Positions 29,722 to 39,319 are shown, counted from the stretch's first letter. The stretch: DNA of 64,000 nucleotides from Streptomyces spiralis (GCF_014654675.1 NZ_BNBC01000004.1:223245-287244); one strand, 5' to 3'. Made by a program: numbers and translations. The notes: a model not told the origin generated them from the letters alone.

Positions 29722-30594
29722 ATGACCACCATCACCCAGCCGCGGCCCGCCACGACGAAGAGCGTGCCGGCGACCGACGGCGCGGCGCTCTTCAACCGGC
29801 TCTGCGCCGTGTGCCTGACCCTGTTCGCCCTGATCTGGCTGGTGCCCTTCGCCTGGGCGATCGCCACCTCCCTGCGCTCCGACGGATCGATCACCCAGAA
29901 CCCGACGTCGCTGTTCGCCGGCGGCTGGTCCCTGCACGCCTACTCCTCCGCGTGGGACACCCACCCGATCGGCACCTGGTACCTCAACAGCCTGGTCATC
30001 TCGGCACTCGCCGTGATCTTCACGGTGGCGTTCTGCTCGATGGCCGGCTTCGCGCTGGCGTTCCTGCGCTACCGCGGCCGGGCCGCGGTGATGGCCCTGG
30101 TCGCCGCGGGGCTGATGCTGCCGAGCGAGGCGCTCGTGCTGCCGCAGTTCATCGAGTACCGGGCGTTCCACCTGCTCGGCACCTTCTGGGCGCTGATCCT
30201 GCCCTCGATCGCCGCGCCGATCTCGGTGTTCGTCTTCCAGGCGTTCTTCCGCGGCATCCCCCTCGCCCTGATCGAGGCCGCCCGCATCGACGGGGCGAGC
30301 TGGTGGCGGATCTACGCGAGGGTCGGCATGCCGCTGTGCCGTCCCGCGCTGTCCACGGTCGCCATCCTGACCTTCATCACCACCTGGAACTCCTTCCTCT
30401 GGCCGCTGCTCGTCCTCAACCAGACCAAGTCCCAGACCATCCCGGTGGGCCTCGCCTCCCTGGTCAGCAACAGCAACATCCAGTACGCCGAGGTGATGGC
30501 CTCCTCCGTGCTGGGCTTCCTCCCGCTGATCGCCGTGTTCCTGGTCTTCCAGCGGCAGATCGTGCAGGGAGTCGCCACGACCGGCATCAAGTAG
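29722..30594 (+). CDS. carbohydrate ABC transporter permease (MalG/UgpE type)
   Basis: A 290-residue second permease, with the ATG at 29722 behind GGAGG. It has six helices and the EAA loop IEAARIDGASWWRIYARVGM. The C-terminus is typical of MalG proteins (LVFQRQIVQGVATTGIK). It completes the importer with the binding protein and the MalF-like permease. Confidence 0.93.
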   Translation: MTTITQPRPATTKSVPATDGAALFNRLCAVCLTLFALIWLVPFAWAIATSLRSDGSITQNPTSLFAGGWSLHAYSSAWDTHPIGTWYLNSLVISALAVIFTVAFCSMAGFALAFLRYRGRAAVMALVAAGLMLPSEALVLPQFIEYRAFHLLGTFWALILPSIAAPISVFVFQAFFRGIPLALIEAARIDGASWWRIYARVGMPLCRPALSTVAILTFITTWNSFLWPLLVLNQTKSQTIPVGLASLVSNSNIQYAEVMASSVLGFLPLIAVFLVFQRQIVQGVATTGIK

Positions 30595-30692
30595 CGGGGC
30601 GGCGTGCGCCGCGGCGGCGCGGCCTGGAACAGCGGGGTCCGGGTACCCGGCTCAGAAGACCAGGCCGCGGCAGGTGAGGAGGTGCGAGTGGC

Positions 30693-32021
30693 GTGGAGAC
30701 ACCTTCACGGAGCCGCGGCGCGCACCAGACCCGGCTGCCACCGCTCCTGGGCGGCGACGACCTGGACCGCCTCCAGGCCGGGTTGCAGCGGCTGGCCCAC
30801 GCGCACGGCCGTATGCGCTCACTGCTGGACGCGGTGGTGGCCATCAGCGGCACCCTCGAACTGGACGTGGTCCTGCACACCATCACCGAGTCGGCCCGGC
30901 GGCTGATCGACGCACGCTACGCCGCCATCGGCGTCCTCGGCGAGGACGGCAGGTTCTCCGAACTGATCACCTCCGGATTCGGCGCCGACCAGTTCCGCGA
31001 GGAGTCCGGTGCCGAGCTCCCGCACGGCACCGGACTCCTGGCTGAGCTCGTCCGCGACCCCAAGCCGCTGCGGATCGACGACCTGTCGGCGCACCCCCGC
31101 GCCTCGGGCTTCCCCGAAGGCCACCCCGTGATGACCAGCCTGCTCGGGGCGCCCATCTCGGTGCGCCACACCATCTACGGCAACCTCTATCTCGCGGACA
31201 AGCACGGCGACGCCTTCACCGACGACGACGAGGAGATCGTCACCGCCCTGGCCGGCGCGGCCGGCGTGGCCATCGAGCACGCACGTCTCTACGAGCGCCT
31301 GCGCCAGGCCACCGAGGAGTTCCAGCGCCGCCTCCTGCCCGACCTGCCCGGCCTCCCCGGCCTGGAGCTGCAGGCCCGCTACCAGCCCTCCACCCAGGCC
31401 CCCAGGATCGGCGGGGACTGGTACGACCTCATCAACCTCCCCGACCGGGTGCCCTGCCTGATGGTCGGCGACGTCATGGGCCACGGCCTGGAGGCCGCCA
31501 CCCTCATGAGCCAGATCAGCAACGCCCTGCGCGTGATCGCCTACGAGGAACAGGAGCCCCCCAGCCGGATCCTCCACCGTCTCGACGAGATCCTCCACGA
31601 CCTGTACGGCGGACCGATGGCCACCGTCCTCGTCGCCCGCCTGGAGGCACCGGCCGCAGACGGCAGCCGCCCGCTGCGCTGGGCCAGCGCAGGCCATCTG
31701 CCACCCCTTCTGGCCACCGCCGAACACCAGGCCCTCTACCTCCACACCGAGAGCGCCGGTCACCCGCTCGGCGTCGACCCCGGGCTGAAGCGCCCCGACC
31801 ACGAACTGACACTCCCGCCCGGCTCGACACTGCTCCTGCACACCGACGGACTGGTCGAGCAACGCGACCACTCCCTCGACGTCGGCATGAACCAGGCCAC
31901 CCACCTCGCGGCCAGCTACGCCACACGGCCCCTCGCCGACCTCTGCGACGCCCTGCTCACCCAGGGCGGCGGGACGTTCCCCGACGACGTAGCCCTGCTC
32001 GCCGCCCGCCTCACCCACTGA
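30693..32021 (+). CDS. GAF-domain PP2C (SpoIIE-type) serine phosphatase
   Basis: A 442-residue cytoplasmic regulator, with the GTG at 30693 behind GGAGG. A GAF sensor domain (about 45-195; VVLHTITESARRLIDARYAA) precedes a SpoIIE/RsbU-type phosphatase domain. Its metal-binding Asp residues are in GGDWYDLIN, VGDVMGHGLEAA, LLHTDGLVE and FPDDVALLAA. Such proteins dephosphorylate anti-anti-sigma factors, linking a sensed signal to sigma-factor release. Degraded PP2C copies occur next door and at 56-58 kb. Confidence 0.93.
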   Translation: METPSRSRGAHQTRLPPLLGGDDLDRLQAGLQRLAHAHGRMRSLLDAVVAISGTLELDVVLHTITESARRLIDARYAAIGVLGEDGRFSELITSGFGADQFREESGAELPHGTGLLAELVRDPKPLRIDDLSAHPRASGFPEGHPVMTSLLGAPISVRHTIYGNLYLADKHGDAFTDDDEEIVTALAGAAGVAIEHARLYERLRQATEEFQRRLLPDLPGLPGLELQARYQPSTQAPRIGGDWYDLINLPDRVPCLMVGDVMGHGLEAATLMSQISNALRVIAYEEQEPPSRILHRLDEILHDLYGGPMATVLVARLEAPAADGSRPLRWASAGHLPPLLATAEHQALYLHTESAGHPLGVDPGLKRPDHELTLPPGSTLLLHTDGLVEQRDHSLDVGMNQATHLAASYATRPLADLCDALLTQGGGTFPDDVALLAARLTH

Positions 32022-32055
32022 CAGACCCGGGACGACCTGGGACGACCCGGGACGA

Positions 32056-32373
32056 TCACGGTGGAGGGCCGGTGTGCGGGGCGACGGCGAGGACGGCGAC
32101 ATCGTCGTGGAACTGGCGGGTGTGGCGGGGCAGGTCGGTGCTGAGGAAGTCGACGACCTCGGCGGGGCCCGGCGCGGGCCGGCCGGCGAAGCGGTGCCGG
32201 AGCCGGTCGAGCAGCGGCGGACAGAAGGCGCCGGTGGCATCGCGGGCCTCGACCAGTCCGTCGATGCACAGCAGGAGGACGTCGCCCGGGGCGAAACGGT
32301 GGGTGGAGGCGGTGGGGCGCTGGTCGGCGAGAGCGCTCAGGCCGAGGGGGAGGGCGGGCGGTCCGGTGAGGGT
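32056..32373 (-). pseudogene. C-terminal fragment of a PP2C (SpoIIE-type) phosphatase
   Basis: The reverse strand encodes about 105 residues that match only the end of a PP2C phosphatase: PALPLGLSALADQRPTA, APGDVLLLCIDGLVEARD and FHDDVAVLAVAP. The catalytic first half is missing, and the upstream frame (to 32937) is low-complexity and not phosphatase-like. It lies head-on against the intact GAF-PP2C gene. A decayed paralogue. Confidence 0.6.
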
Positions 32374-32594
32374 CCTGCGGTGGCGAACAGCTGGCGCGCC
32401 CACGTTCGTCCCATGGGCACCGAGGCCGAACGCCGGGCGAAGGCGACCCGGCGGGCCCGCCGGGGCCACCCCGGCGCCGGCCACACGGAAGCCCCGGCCC
32501 ACCCGGAATGCCCCTGCCACCTGGAATCCATCACGGACGCGGGACCCCGCCGCGGGTCGCGGTGGGGTCCCGGTGGCGGCCGGGCCGGAGGTGA

Positions 32595-32726
32595 TCAGAG
32601 GAGCCGGCGGTTGCGGCTGACGAAGGGCAGGCGCGCCCACAGCCGGCCCGGTCCCCAGGCGGCGCCCGCACCGGTGGCCGCGAGGGCGATCAGGGCGAGG
32701 GCGTAGACGAGGGCCGCCGCGGTCAT
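32595..32726 (-). CDS. tiny hydrophobic membrane protein (43 aa)
   Basis: ATG at 32726 is preceded by GGGAGAGGAACC. The product is one hydrophobic helix (TAAALVYALALIALAATG) followed by a short basic tail (FVSRNRRLL), so a single-pass membrane peptide. Function unknown. It is divergent from the response regulator gene and resembles in style another tiny ORF at 58405-58611. Confidence 0.45.
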   Translation of the reverse strand: MTAAALVYALALIALAATGAGAAWGPGRLWARLPFVSRNRRLL

Positions 32727-32935
32727 CACGGTTCCTCTCCCTGTGCGCTTGTGGCTCACCGTCGATGCCGGCCGTCCGGGACGGTGGCGAGGAGCGCCGG
32801 ACAGCGCATGGGCCATGGCCGTCCCGCCCCGGCCGGGGAGGATCGGAATAGGGCCGATCGGCCCTGTCCCCATGTCCCGTTTTCCGGGAAGGTGTGCTGT
32901 GGAACGCGTATCCCGTGGCAAGGAGTGACTGACAC

Positions 32936-33628
32936 ATGGCGGACCGCGAGCAGGCCGACCCCGACGCCCCGGTCCGGGTCTTTCTCCTCGACGATCACGA
33001 GGTGGTACGGCGCGGAGTGCACGACCTGCTGAACGACGAACCGGACATCGAGGTGGTCGGCGAGGCCGCCACCGTCGAGCAGGCGCTGGTGCGTGTACCG
33101 GCGCTGCGTCCGGACGTCGCGGTGCTGGACGTCCGGCTGCCCGACGGGGACGGTGTGACGGTCTGCCGTGAGCTGCGCTCCCGCCTGCCGGAGCTGGCCT
33201 GTCTGATGCTGACCTCGTTCGACGACGAGGAGGCGCTGCTGGACTCGATCATGGCGGGCGCGTCCGGGTACGTGCTCAAGCAGATCCAGGGCTCCGACCT
33301 GGTCTCGGCGGTGCGCACGGTGGCGGGCGGTCAGTCGCTGCTCGACGCCAGCGCCACGACGAAGCTGATGGCCCGGCTGAGGGGCGGTCAGCAGCACGAG
33401 GAGGAGCCGGATGCCCTGCCCGGTCTCACCGACCGGGAGCGGGAGATCCTGGATCTGATCGGTGAGGGCCTGACCAACCGTCAGATCGGCCAGCGGCTCT
33501 ACCTGGCGGAGAAGACGGTGAAGAACCACATCTCCCGTCTGCTGGCCAAGCTCGGCGTCGAGCGGCGCATCCAGGCCGCGGTCATCGCCACCCAGGCCCG
33601 CGACCGGCTGCGCGGCGAGAACTCCTGA
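32936..33628 (+). CDS. NarL/LuxR response regulator, DevR/DosR-like
   Basis: A 230-residue two-component regulator. The receiver has DDHEVVRRG, the phospho-acceptor Asp in [20 protein letters not shown] and the Lys in GYVLKQI. The C-terminal LuxR HTH is [20 protein letters not shown] with [19 protein letters not shown]. The sequence follows the DevR/DosR pattern of hypoxia/nitric-oxide regulators. The nearby USP and CBS-BON genes are classes often found in such regulons. No sensor kinase gene is in the window. Confidence 0.92.
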   Translation: MADREQADPDAPVRVFLLDDHEVVRRGVHDLLNDEPDIEVVGEAATVEQALVRVPALRPDVAVLDVRLPDGDGVTVCRELRSRLPELACLMLTSFDDEEALLDSIMAGASGYVLKQIQGSDLVSAVRTVAGGQSLLDASATTKLMARLRGGQQHEEEPDALPGLTDREREILDLIGEGLTNRQIGQRLYLAEKTVKNHISRLLAKLGVERRIQAAVIATQARDRLRGENS

Positions 33629-33649
33629 TCTTCGGCAGGTCGAGGCGGT

Positions 33650-33678
33650 GCCGGGCCCCTGGGACGTGCGGGCCCGGC
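33650..33678 (+). terminator. hairpin after the response regulator gene
   Basis: GCCGGGCCC and GGGCCCGGC pair perfectly around an 11-base loop, 22 bp after the stop. It lies between the convergent response-regulator and DUF1963-like genes, so it could serve both. Confidence 0.55.
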
Positions 33679-33805
33679 GTGGGCTTGTGCCCTGCCGCTT
33701 GGCGTAGGCGACGACGTCGTGCCGTACCCGGTCGTACGGGCGCCGCCGGCGCACCTGCGGGGTTGGCCGCGGCGTCGTTCGGGGGCCCCACCCGGGCCCC
33801 GGTGG

Positions 33806-34693
33806 TCACGAGCAGTCGAACCAGTGCCCGATGGGCCGGTCGGGACAGGTACGGCACTCGAAGACGTAGACGCCTCCGGCGTCGCCGAGGCACAGCCCGG
33901 CGGGGTTGTGAGCGTCTTCCTTCCATCGCCGACCGCCCGATTCGTTCTCGTCGGCTCGGTCCTCCTCGGGCAGCCACGTGCGCCAGGACTCACCGTCGAA
34001 TTCCCAGCTGGACACCGTCAGGAGGTGCTCCATCCGGCTGCCGCACCCTTCGCAGCCGGGCCATACCGGTTCCTGCGTCCAGCCGGGGTAGCCGCCGAGC
34101 TTGATCCCTGGGGCCTCCGCCAGGTGGTAGGAGTACCGCAGGCCGGTTTCGGCGAACAGTTCGTCGAAGCGGCCTTTGAGGGCGCCGTGAACCTCGTCGG
34201 GAAGGTCCCGGCTCGGGTACTCGGTCACCTGCTCGGGGTGCACGGTACAGCGAGCCGGGTACCAGTCCTCAGGAAGTTCAGCGGCCGGCACCGGAGTGGG
34301 CAGCACATCGCCTACGGCGCCCGAGTCCCGCCAGTGGACCTGGGGCAGGGGGTAGCAGAATTCGCCGTGCCCGTAAGGGCACCACAGGACCTGCAGCAGG
34401 TCCGTGCCCTCGGGGAAGGGCAGGGACGGCGCGTCGACACGACGAACCTGGACGATGGGGACCATGGGTACCGAGGGCGCGGCCGGATTCGTGCCGTCCG
34501 GGTCGTAGTGCTCCTCCCTGCAAACCGGCCAGGGCTCCGCGGCAGGCCAGAGCAAGGGACCTCCTACGGAACTGTCCTCGCAGGTCGGGGAACCAGGACG
34601 CGGGTGCAGGCGGACGGACTCACGGCGGAAGGGCCGCAACTCGGGAAAGAGGCTTTCCACGTCGACCGGACGGCTGGGTGTGTGACGGGACAT
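33806..34693 (-). CDS. DUF1963-like protein
   Basis: A 295-residue soluble protein. The blocks GGPLLWPAAEPWPVC, KLGGYPGWTQ and YVFECRTCPDRP are reminiscent of DUF1963 (YwqG-like) proteins. CEGCGSR and CRTCPDRP give two CxxC pairs that could bind zinc. No signal peptide or membrane segment is seen. Function unknown. No operon partner: the response regulator is convergent and the XRE gene is upstream on the same strand. Confidence 0.65.
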   Translation of the reverse strand: MSRHTPSRPVDVESLFPELRPFRRESVRLHPRPGSPTCEDSSVGGPLLWPAAEPWPVCREEHYDPDGTNPAAPSVPMVPIVQVRRVDAPSLPFPEGTDLLQVLWCPYGHGEFCYPLPQVHWRDSGAVGDVLPTPVPAAELPEDWYPARCTVHPEQVTEYPSRDLPDEVHGALKGRFDELFAETGLRYSYHLAEAPGIKLGGYPGWTQEPVWPGCEGCGSRMEHLLTVSSWEFDGESWRTWLPEEDRADENESGGRRWKEDAHNPAGLCLGDAGGVYVFECRTCPDRPIGHWFDCS

Positions 34694-34767
34694 GTGCAGG
34701 ACTCTAGGCCCCGGGTATGACAGCGGGCCCGGGGCATGACGGCTGGGTGCGGCCGGGGCGCATGCGG

Positions 34768-35616
34768 TCAGGAGCTTGTCGGCGTCAGGTCCTGCAAGCC
34801 CACCACCCGCAGCAACTGCAGGCGCTCGTACGACTCCGTGCCCGGGCGGGCCGTGTGGATGACGAGCTGCTGGTTGTGGTCGGAGTTGACGAGGATCTCG
34901 CAGTCGAGTTCGAGGATGCCGATCGCGGGGTGCCGGAAGCGTTTCGTGGTGGCGCGGCGTACGGCGACCTCGTGCTCGTCCCAGAGGCGGGCGAACTCCT
35001 CGCTCCCGGCGCGTAGTTCGGCGATGAGGGAGGCGGGTTCGGGGTCCCTGGGGCGGGCCGAGGCCACCGCTCGCAGGCCGGCGACCTGCTCGCGGGCGCG
35101 CTCCGGGCGGTCCTCGGGCGGGAACAGCTCCTGGGCCGCCGGGTCCAGGAAGAAGCGGCGGATCATGTTGCGTCCTCGGGGCGGGCGGGCGAGGACGTCT
35201 CCGCTCAGCGCCCGCGACAGCGCGTTCTGGGCCAGGACCTCGCCGCAGTCGGTCACCACCATCGCCGGGGTGTCGTGCAGCCGGTCCAGCACCAGGAGCA
35301 GGCCCGGGCGCACGTGCGTGCTGGTCGACTCCCGGCGCGGCGGCTCTTCACCGGTGAGGTGGAAGAGGTGGTCGCGTTCGTCCTCCGTCAGGCGCAGGGC
35401 ACGGGCCAGCGCGGTGAGCATCTGGCGGGACGGGCGCGGGCCCCGGGACTGTTCCAGCCGCGTGTAGTAGTCCACGGACATGCCGGCCAGCTGGGCCACC
35501 TCCTCGCGGCGCAGCCCCGGCGTACGGCGGCGGGCGCCGGCCGTGAGACCCACGTCGGAGGGGTCCAGGCGGGCGCGAGCGCGGCGCAGGAAGTCGGCGA
35601 GTTCGGCTCGGTTCAC
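34768..35616 (-). CDS. XRE-family regulator with MmyB-like ligand domain
   Basis: A 282-residue regulator starting at the GTG at 35616. The HTH (TPGLRREEVAQLAGMSVDYYTRLEQSRG) is of the XRE type used in the MmyB group. The C-terminal part (LLVLDRLHDTPAMVVTDCGEVLAQN; ILELDCEILVNSDHNQQLV) is the PAS-like MmyB ligand domain thought to bind a hydrophobic effector. It is divergent from the epimerase-like gene at 35753, a common arrangement in Streptomyces, so that gene is its probable target. Confidence 0.9.
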   Translation of the reverse strand: MNRAELADFLRRARARLDPSDVGLTAGARRRTPGLRREEVAQLAGMSVDYYTRLEQSRGPRPSRQMLTALARALRLTEDERDHLFHLTGEEPPRRESTSTHVRPGLLLVLDRLHDTPAMVVTDCGEVLAQNALSRALSGDVLARPPRGRNMIRRFFLDPAAQELFPPEDRPERAREQVAGLRAVASARPRDPEPASLIAELRAGSEEFARLWDEHEVAVRRATTKRFRHPAIGILELDCEILVNSDHNQQLVIHTARPGTESYERLQLLRVVGLQDLTPTSS

Positions 35617-35752
35617 CTCTCCAGGGTGCGGGACGCCGGCCGGCTTATCCAGGGACTCCCGATCCCCTGATGGAGAGGTCTCTCCCGGCCGTCCCCGCAT
35701 CCGCCGAGGCTGGTCGTCGACGACAGACGACACAGTGCGTGAGGAGCACATC

Positions 35753-36607
35753 ATGCTGACTTTGGTGACCGGTACGACGGGACAGGTCGGACGCCGCTTC
35801 GTGCCGAGGCTGCTGGCCCAGCGGCAGCCGGGCGAGCAGGTGCGAGTCCTGGTACGGGACGCGGCCCGCGGCGAGCGCTTCGCGGAGCTGGGCGCCCAGG
35901 TCGCCGTGGGAGACATGCGCGACGAGGAGACCCTCGGCAAGGCGCTCGCCGGCGTGGACGCCGTCGTGAACGTCGCCGCCTCCTTCCGCGGGGTGCCCGA
36001 CGAGGAGGCGTGGGCCGTCAACCGGGACGCCGCGGTGGCCCTGGGCCGCGCCGCGCAGGCCTCCGGCGTGGCCCGGTTCGTGCAGGTCAGCACGGGCAAT
36101 GTGTACGGCGTCGGACGGGGCCGACCGCTGATCGAGGAGGACGAGAGCCGACCGGGCGGCGAGATGTGGGGCGCCTACCCCGAGTCCAAGGCCGAGGCCG
36201 AGCGCGAACTGCTCGCGCTCGAGAGCCTGGACGTACGCATCGGGCGGCTGCCCTTCGTCTACGGCGAGGGTGACCCGCACCTCGCCAACTCCTTGCACTG
36301 GGCCGCCCGTTGGGCACCGCACCAGCGCCTGCAGATGGCCCACCACGCGGACGTCGCCCAGGGCCTGATGCGTCTGCTGTACGCGCCGGGAATCGCCGGC
36401 CGAATCTACAACATCGCCGACGACGCCCCGGTCACGACGGTCGAGCTGTATCAGCTCAACGGTGTCGAGGTGCCCGCCGGGCTCCACGAGCTCACGGACC
36501 CCGATCCGTGGTTCGGGATCATGTCCAACCAGCGCATCCGCCGTGAGCTCGGCTTCCGGCCGATCTACCCGAGCGTCTGGACGGCCCGGGACGCCGGAGC
36601 CCTGTGA
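35753..36607 (+). CDS. NAD-dependent epimerase/dehydratase-like protein
   Basis: A 284-residue extended SDR. The N-terminal Rossmann loop TGTTGQVGRR and the VRVLVRDAARGERF cofactor strand are clear. The catalytic region has STGNVYG and a YPESKAEAE (YxxxK) motif. The start follows GAGGAGCACATC. It is divergent from the XRE regulator with 136 bp between them. Likely an NAD(P)-dependent oxidoreductase acting on a small molecule; substrate unknown. Confidence 0.9.
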   Translation: MLTLVTGTTGQVGRRFVPRLLAQRQPGEQVRVLVRDAARGERFAELGAQVAVGDMRDEETLGKALAGVDAVVNVAASFRGVPDEEAWAVNRDAAVALGRAAQASGVARFVQVSTGNVYGVGRGRPLIEEDESRPGGEMWGAYPESKAEAERELLALESLDVRIGRLPFVYGEGDPHLANSLHWAARWAPHQRLQMAHHADVAQGLMRLLYAPGIAGRIYNIADDAPVTTVELYQLNGVEVPAGLHELTDPDPWFGIMSNQRIRRELGFRPIYPSVWTARDAGAL

Positions 36608-36975
36608 CGGTCACGGCGCCGGGTCGGTCCACCCCTGTCATCGTCGGCCCGTTCCTCCCGTACGGTGTGGTGCCGGCCTGCCCGGCGCCGCGTGTACGAG
36701 CCGGACCTGCCGCCGCCCCCGACCGCACCCCCGACCAGGAAGACCCGACCACGGTCACGAGGGAACCGGTTGCTGTGCCGGCGCCACACGGCGTCGTACA
36801 GCCCGGGCACGGCAGGGGAGTGCGACGGGCCTGCCGGCCGCACGGCGGCGAGCAGCGTGGGCCGGTCGGGATGCGGCAGGAGTCGGGTGACCGGTTCCCG
36901 GCCGAAGTGGGCCGCGGCCACCCACAGGCCGCGCTCCGCGGCGGCGACCAGCCTAGGGGGTGTCTCGTCGATCAT
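36565..36975 (-). CDS. hypothetical protein
   Basis: A 136-residue frame with a good ribosome site (GGAGGA, 7 bp before the ATG at 36975). The first ~70 residues look protein-like (VAAAERGLWVAAAHFGREPV; LYDAVWRRHSNRFP). The rest is Arg/Gly-rich and runs 43 bp into the end of the epimerase gene on the other strand, so a frameshift or truncation is possible. I do not recognise the family. 36976-37244 has no other gene. Confidence 0.4.
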   Translation of the reverse strand: MIDETPPRLVAAAERGLWVAAAHFGREPVTRLLPHPDRPTLLAAVRPAGPSHSPAVPGLYDAVWRRHSNRFPRDRGRVFLVGGAVGGGGRSGSYTRRRAGRHHTVREERADDDRGGPTRRRDRHRAPASRAVQTLG

Positions 36976-37244
36976 GCGGTACTCCTCCCCGCGGACCGCG
37001 GTGGGCGGCGCTGGACGGTGACCGCCCCGGTCCGGGACGGCGGTGCCGCGGCGGGCAGGGGCCGAGTGGGCCCCGGTCCGCCCCGTACGGCCCTGCCGCA
37101 CGGTCCCTGCGGACTTGCTGGGGTCGGTCGGCCCCGAGGGGGGACCTGCGGCCCCTGACCCGCGCCCCACCGCGGCGGCGATGCTCGTGGTGGATCCGTC
37201 GTGGCGGATCCCTCGTTCCGGATCACTCGCAGGAGGTGGAGACC

Positions 37245-38150
37245 ATGCCCCCCACCGTCACCGTCGGTCTCGACGGGTCGCCCGAGAGCCGCGCCGCCGC
37301 TGAATGGGCGGCACGGGAGGCGAAGCTGCTCGACGCGTCGGTGAAGCTCGTGCACGTGTGGGAGCCAGTGCCACAGGCCATGGCGCAGGCGCCGCTGCTG
37401 GGCGCGGAGACCCACCAGCACTGGACCGAGAGGGTGCCTCGCGAGGCGACCGAGGGCTTTCGCCTGCGCCACCCCGGCGTCGAAGTCGTGAGCGAGCAAC
37501 TGCCGGGGCGTCCGGCCGACCTGCTCGCCGAGGTGGCCAGGGAGGTCGACCTGCTCGTGCTGGGCTCACGGGCCCTGGGCGGGGCCGGCGGATTCATGGT
37601 CGGCTCCGTCGGCCTGTCCGTCATCGCCCACGCCGAACGGCCCGTCGTCCTGGTCCGCGCCGGTGAACAGGCCGCGGACGAGCACACGATGGACCCCGCG
37701 GGCGTCCCGTCCACGGCGGCTCCCTTCCGGCCCGTCGTCCTGGGCCTGGACACCACCGCCCCGGACGAGGACCTGATCGGGTTCGCCTTCGAGGCGGCCC
37801 TGCGCCGCCGCACCTCGCTGCGGGTCGTGCACGGCTGGTACCCGCCCCCGTACTACGGCTACGCGATGCCCGCCGACGCCGAACTGCACGCGTCGCTCGC
37901 GGCGAGCGAGTCCACCGCCCTGACGGACGTGCTGCGCCCCTGGCGGCACAAGTACCCGGACGTCGAGGTCCTCGAGGAGTGCCGCTGCGGCAGCGCCGCC
38001 GAGCTCCTGATCGACAGGTCCCGGGAGGCCTCCCTGGTCGTCGTCGGCCGGCGCGTGCGCCGCAACCCGCTCGGCGCCCGCATCGGCCATGTCACCCACG
38101 CCGTGCTGCACCACGGCACCGCGCCCGTCGCCGTCGTGCCGCACGGCTGA
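37245..38150 (+). CDS. tandem universal stress protein
   Basis: A 301-residue protein with two USP domains (about 1-145 and 160-301). Each ends with the ATP-binding G-2x-G-9x-G(S/T)-like region (LGSRALGGAGGFMVGSVG; VGRRVRRNPLGARIGHVTH). The start follows AGGAGGTGGAGACC. Tandem USPs are typical of DosR-type regulons and starvation or hypoxia responses in actinomycetes. A broken USP copy lies directly downstream. Confidence 0.93.
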   Translation: MPPTVTVGLDGSPESRAAAEWAAREAKLLDASVKLVHVWEPVPQAMAQAPLLGAETHQHWTERVPREATEGFRLRHPGVEVVSEQLPGRPADLLAEVAREVDLLVLGSRALGGAGGFMVGSVGLSVIAHAERPVVLVRAGEQAADEHTMDPAGVPSTAAPFRPVVLGLDTTAPDEDLIGFAFEAALRRRTSLRVVHGWYPPPYYGYAMPADAELHASLAASESTALTDVLRPWRHKYPDVEVLEECRCGSAAELLIDRSREASLVVVGRRVRRNPLGARIGHVTHAVLHHGTAPVAVVPHG

Positions 38151-38235
38151 ACCCCGCCCCGGGGGCTCGAGGAGGCTCGAGGAGGCACGAGGTGCGAGCG
38201 GCGGAGGCCCTGGACGTCGGTGCTGCTCGCCGTCG

Positions 38236-38370
38236 CCCACTGAGGCCGATCTGCTGGTCGTCGGTGCCCGCCGCCGGACCGGGCACTTCGGGCTTCGGCT
38301 CGGCCGGACCGCCCACATCGTCCTGCACCACTGGGGGGCCGCTGGGCGCGGGACCGTGCCGGTTTCGTGC
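38236..38370 (+). pseudogene. C-terminal remnant of a universal stress protein
   Basis: The frame encodes EADLLVVGARRRTGHFGLRL then GRTAHIVLHHWGAAG, the end of a USP domain. There is no start codon or first half, and the end has frayed. It follows the intact tandem USP by under 100 bp, so it likely derives from duplication and decay. Repeats of GGCTCGAGGA (38163-38185) precede it. Confidence 0.6.
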
Positions 38371-38515
38371 CGCCGGTGTCCCGCGCCTCGCACACCATTG
38401 GGGCCGTCCGGTCCCCGGTCCACCCCCAACAGCCCCTGGGCCCGCCGGTCCCCGCCGCCGGATGCTCGAAGCAGGAGGGCGACCAGGTACCGGCGCCGGA
38501 ATGGAGGGAACGGAC

Positions 38516-39247
38516 ATGCAGCACGACAAGATCGGTTCCGTGATGACCGCCGAGGTCGTCCGGGCCGAGTACGGCACTCCGTTCAAGGAGATCGCACGCA
38601 TGCTCCTCGACCACCGGATCAGCGGGCTGCCCGTGGTCGACGAGGAGGACCGGGTCATCGGGGTCATCTCGGAGACGGACCTGATGTCGCGCCAGGTCCA
38701 GGCGCCCGGCGCCCACGAGCCGCCGAGGCGCCAATGGCTGTCCGGCCTGAGCGCGAGCGGACGCCGGCGGGCGGCGAAGGCGAGTGCGCGCACCGCCGGT
38801 CAGCTGATGACCGAGCCACCCGTCACCGTGCACGCCGACGACACCATCGTGGAGGCCGCCCGGACCATGGCCCGCCGCCAGGTGGAAAGGCTGCCGGTGG
38901 TGGACGAGGAGGACCGGCTGGTCGGCATCGTCACCCGGCGCGATCTGCTGCGGGTGTTCCTGCGGCCCGATGCCGAGATCCGCGAGGAGGTCGTCCGCGA
39001 GGTGCTGGGGAACACCTTGTGGCTGGCCCCGGACACCGTGTCCGTGTCGGTGACCGAGGGCGTGATCACCCTGGAGGGCCACCTGGAACGCCGGACCGAC
39101 ACCGAGATCGCCGTGTCGATGACCCGGCAGATCGACGGTGTGGTCGACGTGGTCGACAAGCTCACCTTCCGGCTGGACGACGCGCGCATCCAGCCCGAGG
39201 ACCAGGCCCTGCACGGCGTGGCCGACAACTGGCTGCGCGGACGGTGA
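38516..39247 (+). CDS. CBS-domain pair protein with C-terminal BON domain
   Basis: A 243-residue soluble protein, with the ATG at 38516 behind GGAGGG. Two CBS motifs (residues 1-60 and 95-150: RISGLPVVDEEDRVIGVISE; VERLPVVDEEDRLVGIVTR) are joined by an Arg/Ala-rich linker. A BON domain follows (VSVTEGVITLEGHLERRTDT; IDGVVDVVDKLTF). CBS pairs sense adenine nucleotides; BON domains are thought to bind phospholipid or membranes. Part of the stress block with the USP gene. Confidence 0.92.
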   Translation: MQHDKIGSVMTAEVVRAEYGTPFKEIARMLLDHRISGLPVVDEEDRVIGVISETDLMSRQVQAPGAHEPPRRQWLSGLSASGRRRAAKASARTAGQLMTEPPVTVHADDTIVEAARTMARRQVERLPVVDEEDRLVGIVTRRDLLRVFLRPDAEIREEVVREVLGNTLWLAPDTVSVSVTEGVITLEGHLERRTDTEIAVSMTRQIDGVVDVVDKLTFRLDDARIQPEDQALHGVADNWLRGR

Positions 39248-39270
39248 GAGGAGGCGGACCCGGACCGCGG

Positions 39271-39319
39271 GGCGTGCGCGGTCCGAGGGCGTGCGCGGTC
39301 CGAGGGCGTGCGCGGTCCG
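39271..39319. repeat. 17-bp tandem repeat, three copies
   Basis: GGCGTGCGCGGTCCGAG occurs exactly twice (39271-39287, 39288-39304), then a third copy lacks its last two bases. It lies in the gap 39248-39514, which holds no supported gene. Confidence 0.8.
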
